A DNA stretch of 64,000 nt from Glandiceps talaboti (Eukaryota; Hemichordata; Enteropneusta; Spengelidae). This document shows positions 38,400-50,400 of this stretch, piece by piece. Made by a program: the position numbers and the translations under genes. The notes below the pieces were generated by a model, which did no database searches, was not told where the DNA came from, and worked only from the letters and a program-made list of their open reading frames with translations. The DNA is taken from NCBI RefSeq assembly GCF_964340395.1, contig NC_135549.1:1991001-2055000 (forward strand), in the 5' to 3' direction. Positions within the stretch are counted from its first letter, which is position 1; each line of letters starts with the position of its first letter.

Positions 38400-39665
38400 T
38401 ACAAAACCTTTTACCATTACAAAACCTACATAAACAGCAACCCTGGGAAAAGAAAGGCAACACAACATTCGACGTTACAATGGGCAGTTATGATGGTGCC
38501 GAAACATGCGAGCTGGTAGGAAGCTTCCTCCTCTCCCAACTACAAGGCCCTGATATCAACATAGGGCTATACAGAGATGACGGATTAGCCGTTTCGAACA
38601 CATCACCAAGAGACACAGAAAACATCAAGAAAAACATATGCCGCATTTTCCACCTCAACGGACTACGCATAACAATAGAAGCCAACAAACAGATAATCAA
38701 CTTTTTAGATGTCACCCTCAACTTGAGCAACGATACGTACCGGCCCTACACAAAGCCCGACACCATCCTGCAATATGTACACCGAGATAGCAACCACCCA
38801 CAAACCACGACTAAGAGCATACCCACTGGTATTAACAAACGCCTATCATTACACTCTTCGAACAAAGCATCTTTCGACCAAGCCGCACCTCCATACCAAA
38901 AAGCACTCAACGAGAGCGGATACAAATACACACTACACTACGAGCCGACCACGACCTCTAGACGAAGAAACAGACAACGGAAAGACATATTATGGTACAA
39001 CCCCCCATTCAGCAAAAATGTTAGCACCAACATCGGACACAGATTCCTCAGCCTTGTAGACAAACACTTCCACAAAGATCATAAACTCAGAAAAATCTTC
39101 AACCGCAACACCGTTAAAATCAGTTACAGCTGCATGAATAACATCAAGCATGTCATCAACAACCACAACAAACGCATCCTTATTTCACACGAACGCACCA
39201 ACACCACCGTAAACAGCACCAATGCCAATAAAACATGCAACTGTCGGCAAAAGAAAACATGCCCGCTCAACGAAAACTGCCTACAGAAATCCATAATCTA
39301 CCAAGCAGCCGTCACACGCAAGGACAACGACATTACAGAAACATATCATACATCGGGCTCACAGAAAACGAGTTTAAGACAAGGTACAGAAACCACACAG
39401 CATCATTCCGACACACTAAACATAGGAACTCTACGGAACTCAGCAAACATATCTGGACCCTCAAGGATAAAAACATCGACCACTCCATTTCCTGGCGACC
39501 ACTTTCATCCCACCCAACCTACAATAGCGCAAGCAAGAAGTGCAATTTATGCCTCAAAGAAAAGTTCTTTATTATCTGCCGACCCGAAACGAATGAACTT
39601 GTATCCTCTTGTCGCCATCGAAATAAAACATTGTTGTGTAACACCTGACCCATCGCACACATAAT
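38400..39665 (+). mobile_element. Penelope-like retroelement, 5'-truncated and frameshifted
   Basis: The reading frame is already open before the first ATG (38480): PWEKKGNTTFDVTMGSYDGAE is translated from about 38440. It then shows CELVGSFLL, GLYRDDGLAV (RT motif C-like) and INFLDVTLNL (thumb), as in Penelope-like reverse transcriptases. A CxC...C...C zinc-like cluster (CNCRQKKTCPLNENC, about 39234-39280) precedes a GIY-YIG endonuclease. A small insertion near 39341-39350 shifts the frame. The endonuclease (YIGLTENEFKTRYRNH, then KKCNLCLKEKFFIIC and CRHRNKTLL) continues in the +1 frame to 39648. The N-terminal RT motifs are missing, so the copy is dead. Family assignment is by motif order and was not checked by search. 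Confidence 0.82.
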
Positions 39666-39762
39666 TGACACCTTTTGTATAAACAAAAGCACCACTCAAC
39701 ACCCTAGGTAAAACCCGCCTTACACCACACGATTTATACGAGGTATATTCAGTACATCAACA
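39666..39762. other. 3' flank of the Penelope-like element
   Basis: Short non-coding stretch linking the endonuclease end to the ribozyme-like motif; probably part of the element. Confidence 0.5.
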
Positions 39763-39807
39763 TCTCCTGACGAGTGATTTACTCACGAAAAAGCAGGCTT
39801 GTAGAGA
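39763..39807 (+). ncRNA. Hammerhead-ribozyme-like motif (type I)
   Basis: Core CTGACGA at 39767-39773. Stem II is GTGA/TCAC (39774-39777 with 39783-39786) around a 5-nt loop. GAAA is at 39787-39790. Stem III is AAGC/GCTT (39791-39794 with 39797-39800) plus the A-U pair, with one bulged G at 39801. The cleavage triplet would be GUA, ending at 39803. Stem I is TCTC (39763-39766) with GAGA (39804-39807). It lies in sense orientation about 115 bp after the endonuclease frame. Penelope-like elements are known to carry type I hammerheads with short stem III. The bulged G and the short stem I could weaken or abolish activity. Confidence 0.7.
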
Positions 39808-40247
39808 CGAAAAACCCGACTTGATTTTCTTCTACCCTCAACATATACTCCGCTCTGCGTGCAGACGTATCGAGCACTGTACTACGGACAAATCTTACCA
39901 CTGACTTCCTATATATATATATATATATGTAGTCACAGAAGGAAGTCATGTCTTGTCGTCAGAAGTAATGATTTACTTTTATTTTCTTATCCAGGCAATG
40001 CTACAAGCTTAAGGCTGTGGATCGCTATAAGTGAACCTCCATCAATCGTTGGCAGCCATTACAAAGTATAAACATATCTTCACCAGTGCTCCAGTTTACC
40101 TGAGAAAGCTATAATTGTATCAATGAGACTTGAATTTTTTCTTTCTGGTGAACAATAAAGTAGTGTGTAAAAGTATAATTGTAGTGATGGACTGATACCT
40201 TTACTGGTCGAATGCATGGCACGTTGTTTGCACATATAGGCATAGTG

Positions 40248-40248
<1 letters not shown>
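39808..40248. other. No gene recognised
   Basis: Contains a short (TA)n run at about 39910-39928. The first part may still belong to the Penelope-like element. Confidence 0.45.
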
Positions 40249-40336
<88 letters not shown>

Positions 40337-40344
40337 TGTGTGTA
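40249..40344. repeat. (TG)n-(CG)n-(TG)n alternating purine-pyrimidine tract
   Basis: About 96 bp of strict purine-pyrimidine alternation with a central block of about nine CG dinucleotides. This composition favours left-handed Z-DNA. It ends about 95 bp from the right inverted-duplication arm. Confidence 0.95.
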
Positions 40345-40438
40345 AATAACATAAGTCAAAAACCGCAAGATGGATTGCCTTCAACTTTGCCTTCAATGAC
40401 ATGAATTTTTGTGTTGGACAATTGTAATGGTAAAATGG

Positions 40439-41885
40439 TCAGGTGTGGTCCTTTCCAAATCTTGGCTCATTATGTAATATGTAGAATAAAACAGAACATT
40501 TCAAAAAAAAAAGCTTGCCATAGTTTTGCAACATACATTGAAACAATGACGAAATGAGAATGGATGATGGCATTGATTTTGAAATTTTAACTACATGTAC
40601 TAACATAAATTTAGCATTGTCTTTCTTCTTGGAAACCCAAAGTGAAACAACATGGTCAAAGTCCGAGTTTGTAACTCAATAATTGGAAATATAATACAAC
40701 ACGTATGTGGAAAAGTTTGTTATTGTACGTAAAGGGAGTGTATGCTTTGTAAATAAAATGAGTCAACTAAACAAAAATTCTACATTATAGGGCTATTTTG
40801 TTTATGATCCATCTCTCATCCATATGACCACTTGGGCTATTTTTAAAGTTTCAATGCCAAGAGTATGATCTTGTTGGGGAACAACGCTCGCATACATTTG
40901 GGAGTGCGGCCAAACTAACACGTGTACCTGAGCTGTCTATCATTCTCACTTTGTTCACTTTTTAGTCACCACATTTCAGGTCGCTAACACGGTGACAAAA
41001 AAGTGCAAATGTGGACAGCAGAAAGTGTTGATGAACTATGAGATTGTTTTCACACCACAGATTGGCAAATAATTTTTTGTTTCTGTCGTTAATCCACATG
41101 AGCTTTACGCATCTAAGCTGAGGCAGGCTCTCGCTCAATTATTGTTACTTTTGTATGAACATTCATTAATATATTCATATATTCATACGACCATTTACTT
41201 TTGTATTTGTTTACTCTTGTTCAACATACAGAATATATGATGTAGTGTTCGCAATTCTTCGGGGTGTTAAGAACGCCCTCTGTGGGCATACAAGAAAACC
41301 TATTTTTCACGTGTCATACCTAGGTTTTCAATCTCATAGCATGATTCCATGACGTAGGATATCAGAAATGATGTAATAAATGTACGTCATATGCAACACG
41401 TATGAATTTTATATTTTGGACGACGGTAATGAATTGAAATGAATTGTATCTATAATATGTACCAACGGCTAACCAAAATCAGTAAATAATTGGCAATCTT
41501 CCTCCCCTTTCTACTCTTGCCAAATCCATAATGCATCTCTAAGTTTTAAAATCTTTATTATCTCGCCCTCTCTCCGAATATCCGATATATATTCCTCTCG
41601 AGTGTGTTTAGTAGTACATGTTGTATGCCTCCTTTATTTCAGTATACAAAGTGAAACAATAAGATATTGATTGTTAATAGTATTACATTCAACTATTATT
41701 TTACATTTATAAGGGAAAGTGCGAGATCAGGGAATAGGCGGAGGGTGGCAACCTGTCATGTGATACATAAGATTGATACTATATATGTATATAACTGACA
41801 TGTGTTTACTTGCAGACTGAGTCATTTCATTATAGAATACCAATTATTTATAAATCAGTAGGTTATATAAGTCATAAATAACGCC

Positions 41886-41961
<76 letters not shown>

Positions 41962-42043
41962 GCTGTCTGTCTGTCTGTCTGTCTGTCTGACTCTGTCTGT
42001 CTGTTTGTTTGTCTGTCTATTTAATTTGATTAGAGACTATCGT
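40439..42043 (-). repeat. Right arm of large inverted duplication
   Basis: Reverse complement of 8328-10618 without the 9403-10105 segment. The junction here reads from GAATGATAGACAG-equivalent text directly into the ACACGTGT...GCGGC(A)CTCCC-equivalent text. With the left arm it brackets EndoU-A and EndoU-B. Confidence 0.88.
41883..42020. repeat. (GTCT)n microsatellite
   Basis: Expanded reverse-complement counterpart of the array at 8349-8440 (about 137 bp against about 92 bp). Confidence 0.95.
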
Positions 42044-42067
42044 CATAATTCCTTGGATGTAGTCGTT

Positions 42068-42522
42068 TGTTATTATCAACACAGGGGGGGGGGGCTATGA
42101 CTGTTATAATCAACACGGGGAGATGTGACTGTTATTATCAACACGGGAAGCTGTTAGTGTTATTATCAACACGGGGAGATGTGACTGTTATTATTAACAC
42201 GTGGAGATGTGACTGTTATTATCAACACGGGGAGATGTGACTGTTATTATCAACACGGGGAGATGTGACTGTTATTATTAACACGTGGAGATGTGACTGT
42301 TATTATTAACACGTGGAGATGTGACTGTTATTATTAACACGTGGAGATGTGACTGTTATTATCAACACGGGGAGATGTGACTGTTATTATCAACACGTGG
42401 AGATGTGACTGTTATTATCAACACGGGGAGATGTGACTGTTATTATTAACACGTAGAGATGTGACTTATTGTGAACACGGGGAGATGTGACAGATATTAT
42501 CAACATGGGGAGCTGTGACAAT
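42068..42522 (+). repeat. 29-bp minisatellite
   Basis: About 15 copies of a unit with GAGATGTGACTGTTATTATC followed by AACACGGGG or AACACGTGG. The second variant creates a CACGTG palindrome in about half the units. The first and last units are degenerate. Confidence 0.93.
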
Positions 42523-43071
42523 ATGGAACTACTTTTAATTTTACTTTATTTCTTGGATGTCATTATGCGATACCTGGTAGGACTAGTGTAGCTCTAGATG
42601 ATGGTCACGTGTTACGAGTCAGTGACCTACATACAATATCGTAATTCTTGTTCTGTTAGCCATGTTTTTCCAGGTTCCCTATTTCGATTTGGAGTCGTAA
42701 ACAACTCGTTTCTTCATTATAAATAATGATGGGGAAGAGAAACTATTCACTGTGTTTTATTTGGCAACAAGTGCTTCCCCATACTGCTCTTATTTTAAGG
42801 GCAAGTTCTTTGTTAACGTAGGGTTCAAACAATAGGCCATAGCCACAGCATATTTTATCATCTTCATATACTATTATATCAAATTTAATGAATTGTAAAT
42901 CGAATGACATTGGTGACCATTAATTTTGGTTTGTGCATTGTGGGATATGGTCACGTGATAATTAGACAAATATCAATCATCTGACATAGAGATTCCTTAA
43001 TTTATGTATGCAGTTCAACTTTACTTTGTAAGTACGTGATATAGATCACTGTAGATAAAGTATTGACATCT
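42523..43071. other. No gene recognised
   Basis: AT-rich spacer. No coding, RNA or transposon signal was seen. Confidence 0.45.
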
Positions 43072-43132
43072 ACATACATACATACATACATACATACATA
43101 CATACATACATACATACATACATACATACATA
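43072..43132. repeat. (TACA)n microsatellite
   Basis: About 15 tetranucleotide units. Confidence 0.95.
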
Positions 43133-43180
43133 GGTAGGTGTTATTTGTCGATGAAATACTAAGTAATGCTATTGACGTTC

Positions 43181-43354
<174 letters not shown>

Positions 43355-43390
43355 GTACATTTGTATGTACGGACAGACAGGCAGACAGAC

Positions 43391-45126
43391 ATTTTTGTCA
43401 TTATTACAATACCTAAACCCCCATGTCTATTTTACATTCACTTTATTATCATGTTAAGCAAATATAAAACATTATTTCAAAACTGATCCTTCATATGAAA
43501 CCGCAATGTAGAATTTAGAAACACAGAACTATTGCTGACAACTATAACTGTGTACGGTAAATGGAATCGTTTGAACATATACCATATAAAGGAAATATAT
43601 CGACTGAAGCGTAGCTGACAAAACACGGTAACAACACAAACTAGAAACTTAAGGGGTTTTTTTCTATTTTTTTCACAGGGTAAAGGACAAATAATCAATT
43701 TTGTACTCGCGATTTTCCGGATTTCTAATATTATTTTCTGTATATTTCAAATAAAGTTTTAAATACTGTTTCCTCTCACTGTTTTTTTTCTATTTCCTAC
43801 CTGATATCAATGTCTCATCTGAGTTTATCAGCTTTGCATTAATTAGTAGCTTGCTAGAAACTCACTATCTGCCCAAATTAACGCATTATGCCGTGAGTGT
43901 AAACATCTACTGATCCGACTAATGATCCGTGTATTACCGTTATTTGTCCTTTACCCTGTGTTTTTTTCTAAACGGTAGATTGCACGAAATACTAAAATTA
44001 CAAACGTAAAAAATGTATGGAATGTAGAGATATTTCAGATTTCAGGCATGGTTCATTGCAGTCGTGTTCTTTCATGTTATACATATATTAATATGTGTGC
44101 TTCAAATGTGCTCCTGTTTCTAAATCTTGTATTTGATATGTTTCTGGTACCCCCCCCCCCCCCGCGTTCAGTCTTTGCATAAAACGGAATGTTGTAGTAT
44201 TATATTATGTTTTGAATGTTGAAAATATTTCAGATTGATCATTGCATTTTACACCCATCAATCATTTCAATTGTACCTGCTTTGTTTCGTACAACTACAT
44301 CATATCAAATGAATTTGAATACCATGTTTATCACTGATCGAAACAGCCATCGAATCTTGCTGAAAATTAACTCTAACTGTAACCTTGTCTTGAAGTATCA
44401 GGGTGGTTTGATCGATGTCGATGTAACTGGTCACGTGTTTCAAAAAATGTTCTTCCTGCCAACGCATACGTCTGATCTGTTCTACCACGAGCATTTGCAA
44501 ACATACGATGTTTTGCATGATTTTTATCCACACATTTGTAGACCTTCGGCATTTGCCTACATGGTGTATGCTAAACTGAGTAATCATAGGTTGATGACTT
44601 TCAGATCATGTCTTTGCGTTTTTCTAGCGCCACCAACGACTAATAATTACTAGGATAACTTCACAACCGAAGTTCTTTAGGCCCTGGCCCTCTCTTGGCA
44701 TATATTTTCATCGGAAAATAATTCTGATCAGAAGAAAAACCGTCATAACATGGACAACCTTAAAGTTAGACTTGATCTCTACATTTTAACATCATTTTCT
44801 TATTTTCTGCTGTTTTTCCATGAATACTTGAAGTTTCGTTTCATTACATTTTCTTGATCAAACCGAGCAAACACCTTTATAAACGCTAGACTCCATATTG
44901 TCAGTCGTTCTTGATTTCGTTAGAAAAGTTCATTCATATGAGCTACTTGATTAATAAACGTCAGCCAATTGCAACCAAGTATAGATAAACACACGTTTTA
45001 CGTCTAGAGTCAACCGAGGTCATTAACCTTGACAAGGGAAATTATTGATTTAGCTAACCACCTAAAACCAAACGACATTGTCTACAAACAGTAACTCCTC
45101 AACACATCAATATTACACTTTCAACG
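43391..45126. other. Intergenic; one unassigned open frame
   Basis: A 145-codon frame at 44216-44653 (+) overlaps a 95-codon frame on the opposite strand (44300-44587). Neither shows a family motif; the length is above chance for AT-rich DNA but there is no splice or context support. A C15 run is at 44150-44164. Otherwise nothing. Confidence 0.35.
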
Positions 45127-48018
45127 TTAATGTTCAACTGAGTAGCAAATATCAATGTCGACATCACCGTTAGGAACATTTCCAGGACAATACAGATCAA
45201 CATTATGTGACCCAAGACGGATGTACGTATGCCCTTCTTTGCAGCCAGTTAAGAATACTGCTGTGTACAGACAGATATCGAACGCCGGTGTGGTTCCAAT
45301 AAACGTGCTTCCCACTGGTTTGATGATGACGTCATCCAATGCGAATTCAATATTCAAGATTTCTTTCCCATCGTTTGGAGGCTGAAAAGCAAGAATAGGG
45401 AAATGAAATGTTATCATTTGTTTATCGCAATTTATTTATTTAGTTTTTGCTCAAATATCAATCTTGAATCGACTTTCATCGGTTACTTTATATAAACAAA
45501 GTGTATTAGGCTCAATGGATGCATTTGTCGGATTTCGCTTCAGTCTAAATACATTTCACGTAGCTACCATTTGTATACATCGAAAATATGCCTATCAACC
45601 TGGATGGGTTTAGATAAAGAGTATGCACTTTGGGATTGAACACAGACACTGATACATTATGATTATGCTGCATTTAAACATGTGAAATGGACAATCTGTC
45701 TACCTGTTTTCCGTGAAGACCGTGGTATTGGATAAATCCATGTTTTTCCAGAAGATAATATCTCACCCAGTTGTGGATGCCGGTTACAAAACCTTCTGGT
45801 TTCAATCTCTGACCGTCTTTGTCGATTTTAAGCCCACCTGGAACACATACAAATTGGAAGCATTTCTATTGATGGAATTGTACAACGTTACAAGAGAATT
45901 TCTCAGATGTTTTTTATTGTGGGGAAAGGGGTAAAGGTTAAAGGTCTATATGTTAAATATGCCCCATGACTACTGAGAGTCAGGGCCGGGTCACTAGTCG
46001 TGACTCGGTCTGATTAAAATCTGATGTAGGAATACAGTTCGATTTATTTTTTTCCTTCGTATATTGTCGTTTGTTCAGTTTGGTTTCGATATTTTGTTCC
46101 GGGAGGGGTCACCTTCTTCCTAAGAAATCGAAAACAAACGAGAATATACGAAGAAAATTTTGGTAAATAAAGAAATAAGTCGTATTCTTACATCAGGTTT
46201 AAATCACTGGAAGATTTTAGTCACTTGACCATAAACTTCAAGTTTGTATGTATGGGTCGATCGTTGGTCAGGGTCAGTTATTATTCATGTCCTTCGAGCC
46301 CCTTTTCACGTAATTCTTGTACAAAATACATAATTTGTACAGAATCACATAAAATGAATGATTATACAGGAGACGAGGTCACAGGTAACAACCATCATAA
46401 ATTATCACAACCATGCTTTTCTCCAACTGACATTTGTAATTGACAAAAAGCACCATGCGTATTAAATGGACTTGTTTTATGATTAACAAGCAAGGACATT
46501 GCTATAGATATCTTTGTTGAAACATCCTACGGTTTGAAATACCAACATAGCACAGATTTGTACGTGCGTTGATAAGGTTACAGAAAAAGGACATAGTACG
46601 TACGTTGAACAATTCATATACTCTTTCTAGTTGTTATCATAACTGCCAACTTTACGGTACAAAATCCTTGGGTCTTTGGTTTATTTATGTCGGCAGGGTT
46701 AAGATCGACGTCTGCATGTCATAAACTCTGCATCTACGTACCCACGACAGGTGTCACTCGTATGCATGAACAGACACTGTGTTTCTTTTGATTGGCTGTG
46801 ACGAGAAGGGCCACTTAGAATAGTATATCTGAATTCAAAATTAAATGCAGCTGTCTGACTTGGGCACGTTCACCAAAATACTACACTAACTTGCGTGGAT
46901 GTATCCTAGTGAAGAGATCAGTTTTATCAGATAATATTTGATATGTGTAATTCACTGGAAGACTGATATCAAAATTAGAAGGAATCCATCTTTTTTTCCA
47001 AATCATTCTACATTCTATACATTACCAGCCATGAGTCAGGGTGGCGTGGCTATCGGCAATTCAATCTGTCGACGATAGTCATTCCTAATCATTGACGTAT
47101 ATCATTTGAGATGCAAACATTTTACGTTAACCAGGACAATCGTTAGAGTCAACTTAGATCAGTATATTGTAGTTTTGCACAAAGAAAAATGCATTGCGTG
47201 TGTGACAATAAGTTAAAAATAAAATTTTGTAATGTATTGTATTGCTTTCAGTTGTCATTTGATTACATACAGTTTTACAACCGAAAGTTATAAACGCTTT
47301 TATGACATTATCGAGTCGGACTTCACCCCAGCGACACAAAGTCACGTTTGCAAGCATACGTTTGCATACGTATACGTATACACTTCCCTTCATTCTTACC
47401 AATAAAGACCCTTTCAAATGCACAAGACATCTTTCCTTTGTGTAGTCTTTCAGAAAACCACACATTTCTTAGTTTCGCTTTCAGGTCGCATTCTTCAGCT
47501 CCTACAAACCCTCTTTCTTGTAGATACACATGCAGTCGTCTGCAGCACGGCTCATGCAGAATTTCATCGAGAAACACACCAATATCGTGAGTAGTTGTAC
47601 CATTACGGGGTTTTGACTCTGTAGTGCCAAAATACTCGAGTAGTTGAACAAACTTTCCAAAAGCCTTGGTCTTCAGGAGATTACTTCTGAGATAACGAAA
47701 TAACGGCGATTTCGTTTGGAAAATTGCTGTACCTCGTTCCCGTTCGTCTCTTTCTTCGAAACTTGGGTAGATTCTGTAATCTTTGTTGGGTTCTAGACGC
47801 TTATTAACTTCCCATAAGTTTCTACAGAGCAGAATGAATGCTCCGTTGTCTGCAGGTAGGTATGACCTCGCATTAAACAATGCGTTCAGAAACGTGTGGC
47901 TTCGGTAACAACGTCCAGAAATCCTCGATTTGACGCATACAATCTCTATATAACGAACTCTATCCTCGAATAAACTGTGGCCTCTTCTTTTGCAGTAAGC
48001 ACACCACACTCTACCCAT
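45127..48018 (-). CDS. ENDOU-like: EndoU-family protein, paralogue C (3 exons, 335 aa)
   Basis: Minus-strand exons are 48018-47400, 45837-45704 and 45381-45127, with phases as in A and B. The N-terminal module has C6, C9, H14, C28 and C37 (C34 of copy A is S34). The EndoU domain begins at LLCRNLWEVN and includes LRNVWF, TGIHNWVRYYL (H228) and IIKPVGSTFIG (K272). The first catalytic His position is R203 in AFERVFIG. The preceding acidic residue (E202) is retained here, unlike in A (Q214); B has D216. The domain is shorter than in A because the acidic linker after the first EndoU helix is reduced. Intron 2 is only 322 bp. The frame stays open upstream to 48207; 48018 is chosen because the MGR-x-WCAYC start matches paralogue A. 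It is the least altered copy at the active site. Confidence 0.88.
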
Positions 48019-48851
48019 GGGTATGTAGAAGAAAGTGACAAAATTAACCTTATTTGGAGCTCCGTTGCGTGGGTGTTTGTTGTGGTGCGTATAAGGAAAT
48101 AAGTACACAATGTATCTTGTAAATGTACATAGCCGATAGTAAATTCTAGTCACGAATAAGCATGTCATATAAAGCGGGGTATTCCCAACTAAACGGGGTT
48201 GCCACACACGTAGTGTGCAATGGATTTCTTACTATACAAAGAAATTCAGAAGACTTTGGGGAAAACTTACGCTATCAGTTCTCCTGAAATATTACGAATC
48301 GTGACAAATACAAATAGTTGCGAAGTGAGGTTAAAATGTTTCAGACATCATTAATTATGTTACTTTTGTTTTGTTTTCTTGCTCGAGGTTGACACCCCGG
48401 ATTCTCCGAAATGACTTATCTACAATATGACGTCATTGTTTTGCGGTGGTATACTCTTATCACTATGGTGCCAATTTCGACGAATCCACACATAAGCTTA
48501 CTTTCTTTTTGAATGATAAATCGTGCTTGAACATATAAACTGAAAACTGAGACTTTTGTGTGTGATGAATCAAATCCGGGTAGTAGACATATAGCCTCAG
48601 TTACTGTACAGCAGTTGTAACGCCCAATCTGCTTTCAAACCACACACACTCGTGACCCATAGTACATTTCACAATTGTAATATAAAATATTATCGAAAAT
48701 ATTGACATATATAGCCAATGAGATCTATTATGATGATAATTTCTAGGCCACTGAAATTCTGTTTGCACATTAATAACACCAAACCCTACTGCTACTTGAA
48801 TGATAATAATAACTTTATTACACAACTGCATTATCAGAGAATACAGTAAGG

Positions 48852-48854
<3 letters not shown>
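48019..48854. other. Upstream of EndoU-C; no gene recognised
   Basis: AT-rich, without an assignable promoter element. The in-frame extension to 48207 is treated as 5' untranslated sequence. Confidence 0.4.

Positions 48855-48896
<42 letters not shown>
48855..48896. repeat. (AAC)n microsatellite
   Basis: About 14 ACA/AAC triplets followed by AATAATAA. Confidence 0.94.
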
Positions 48897-48897
<1 letters not shown>

Positions 48898-49420
48898 AAT
48901 AATAATAAAAATAACAACTACAAAACATGATGAGGTTCTAGAACCCACACACATATCGTGCGCTGTTTCATGACTTGCTTGTATAACGTATATTCAATCA
49001 TTGATCACAATGTCGATGGTTCGCGGTACGAGTGAATTAGCATGACAAGGTAATGCGGGAGAGGTGTGATCGTAACAGACCTCAGACCACCACACTTGGT
49101 GGTCTGAGAATAGACGAAACATGGGAAAGGACTAGGGGATATAAACAAGCGAAACATTTTACCCATATGACTTTAACAAATACTATTCCAGGTGACTTCA
49201 CAAATGTATAAATGAGCCACGTTACCAACAGCAAAGAAGCTATAATTTGTTTGTGTAATTCGTACAAAAAGCGTCTTGTAGATGTTTAAATTTGGTAGTA
49301 AGTATCCCTTTGTTTTCGACATTCTATAGCCTATATAATGCCGAGTAAGCTTACGTAGTACATTTGAGAACATTGTTTTTATTTTGTGTTTGTAAAGTTA
49401 AATTTCAAATGGTGTACACG
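48897..49420. other. No gene recognised
   Basis: Short open frames only. A small palindrome, CTCAGACCACC/GGTGGTCTGAG, is at about 49081-49109. Confidence 0.45.
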
Positions 49421-49832
49421 TTAAAGTGGCCATATGGATGAGGATACAGTATTTTATTTTAATTTTTGATATTATTTTTAATATAATAATTTTTTCTACT
49501 TGGAAAAATAGTGATAATCAAGACTGACTAAGTCTATGTATGTGTCACAATAAATTATAAAAAAGTAAAATATGTGTAAAAAGTTTGTTATTGTACGTAC
49601 AGGAAGTGATTTGAAAATAAATCGAGCACACACAAGCAATGGCGCCCGATTCAAAGGATTGTTTAGCGCGGAAATCTTGTATACAGCCGTACGTTGTTAA
49701 TAGATGCAGTGTGGTATGTATTGATCGACCAGAGAGTTAGTTTTATGATATTGTTTCGTTCTACATATTTATTTTCTTATTTGCTGAGGTAAACAAATAC
49801 CGTCTCCTCATCCATATGGCCACTTTAATGGT
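49421..49832. mobile_element. Inverted-repeat MITE flanked by TTAA
   Basis: AGTGGCCATATGGATGAGGA near the left end is mirrored by TCCTCATCCATATGGCCACT at the right end, and both ends are bounded by TTAA. The ~410-bp interior is AT-rich and non-coding. Related ends or interiors appear at about 7008, 10229, 15010, 18183, 40700-40830 and elsewhere, so this is a multicopy family. A TTAA target is typical of piggyBac-like transposition, but the terminal bases do not clearly match piggyBac, so the superfamily is open. Confidence 0.75.
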
Positions 49833-50204
49833 AGTTAATATTTTGCAGTGTTTACATGACCCTGTGCGACTGGGTTTCATCTCGGTTGACACACGCCCTC
49901 GTACAATCGAGGTGCCCCTGGAGATATCACAAAAAACACAAACTAACAAACGGAACAGCAATCTGCAGCGGCGACTGTCTACTTCCGGTATGTATCGTGT
50001 TGGACATGAATACCATTGTTTTCAGTTATTTGTTATTTCTTAACTGTTGTAAAGCGACTCTTGTCTCTTTGAAAACCTCTGTTGCATAGCTTAGCCAAAA
50101 ATTGGCGTGGTTTCGGACAGTTCTGGCATAAACTGACCCGAAAACTGCCGTGAGCTCCGTCTCAGTCACATACATGTGTCAGGGCTTGTGCCTGAAAACA
50201 TACG
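49833..50204. other. No gene recognised
   Basis: Short overlapping open frames (49816-50043, 49856-50089) without motifs. Confidence 0.4.
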
Positions 50205-50400
50205 GAGTCATTCGGTCGGGACTAGATTCTGACAATTGTTCCAAAGTAAAGGAGCCCGAGTGTTGATAGCATTCAGTGTAGTTTTGAAGGCTTGTGTATT
50301 GGGTACACAGCAAACTTCTTGAGGTAGTGAGTGCCATAGTGGCAGTGTTTTGGGATATAATGAATGTCGATAGCAGTCTTTATTTATTTCATTCACTTCA
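50205..50400 (-). mobile_element. Non-LTR retrotransposon ORF2 C-terminal fragment
   Basis: The minus-strand frame reads YRHSLYPKTLPLWHSLPQEV, then an NTQAFKTTL block. This is the usual C-terminal signature (SFFPRTI..WNSLP..V....L.AFK..L) after the RT domain in many LINE ORF2 proteins. Nothing of the RT palm is adjacent, so it is a remnant. Confidence 0.65.
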
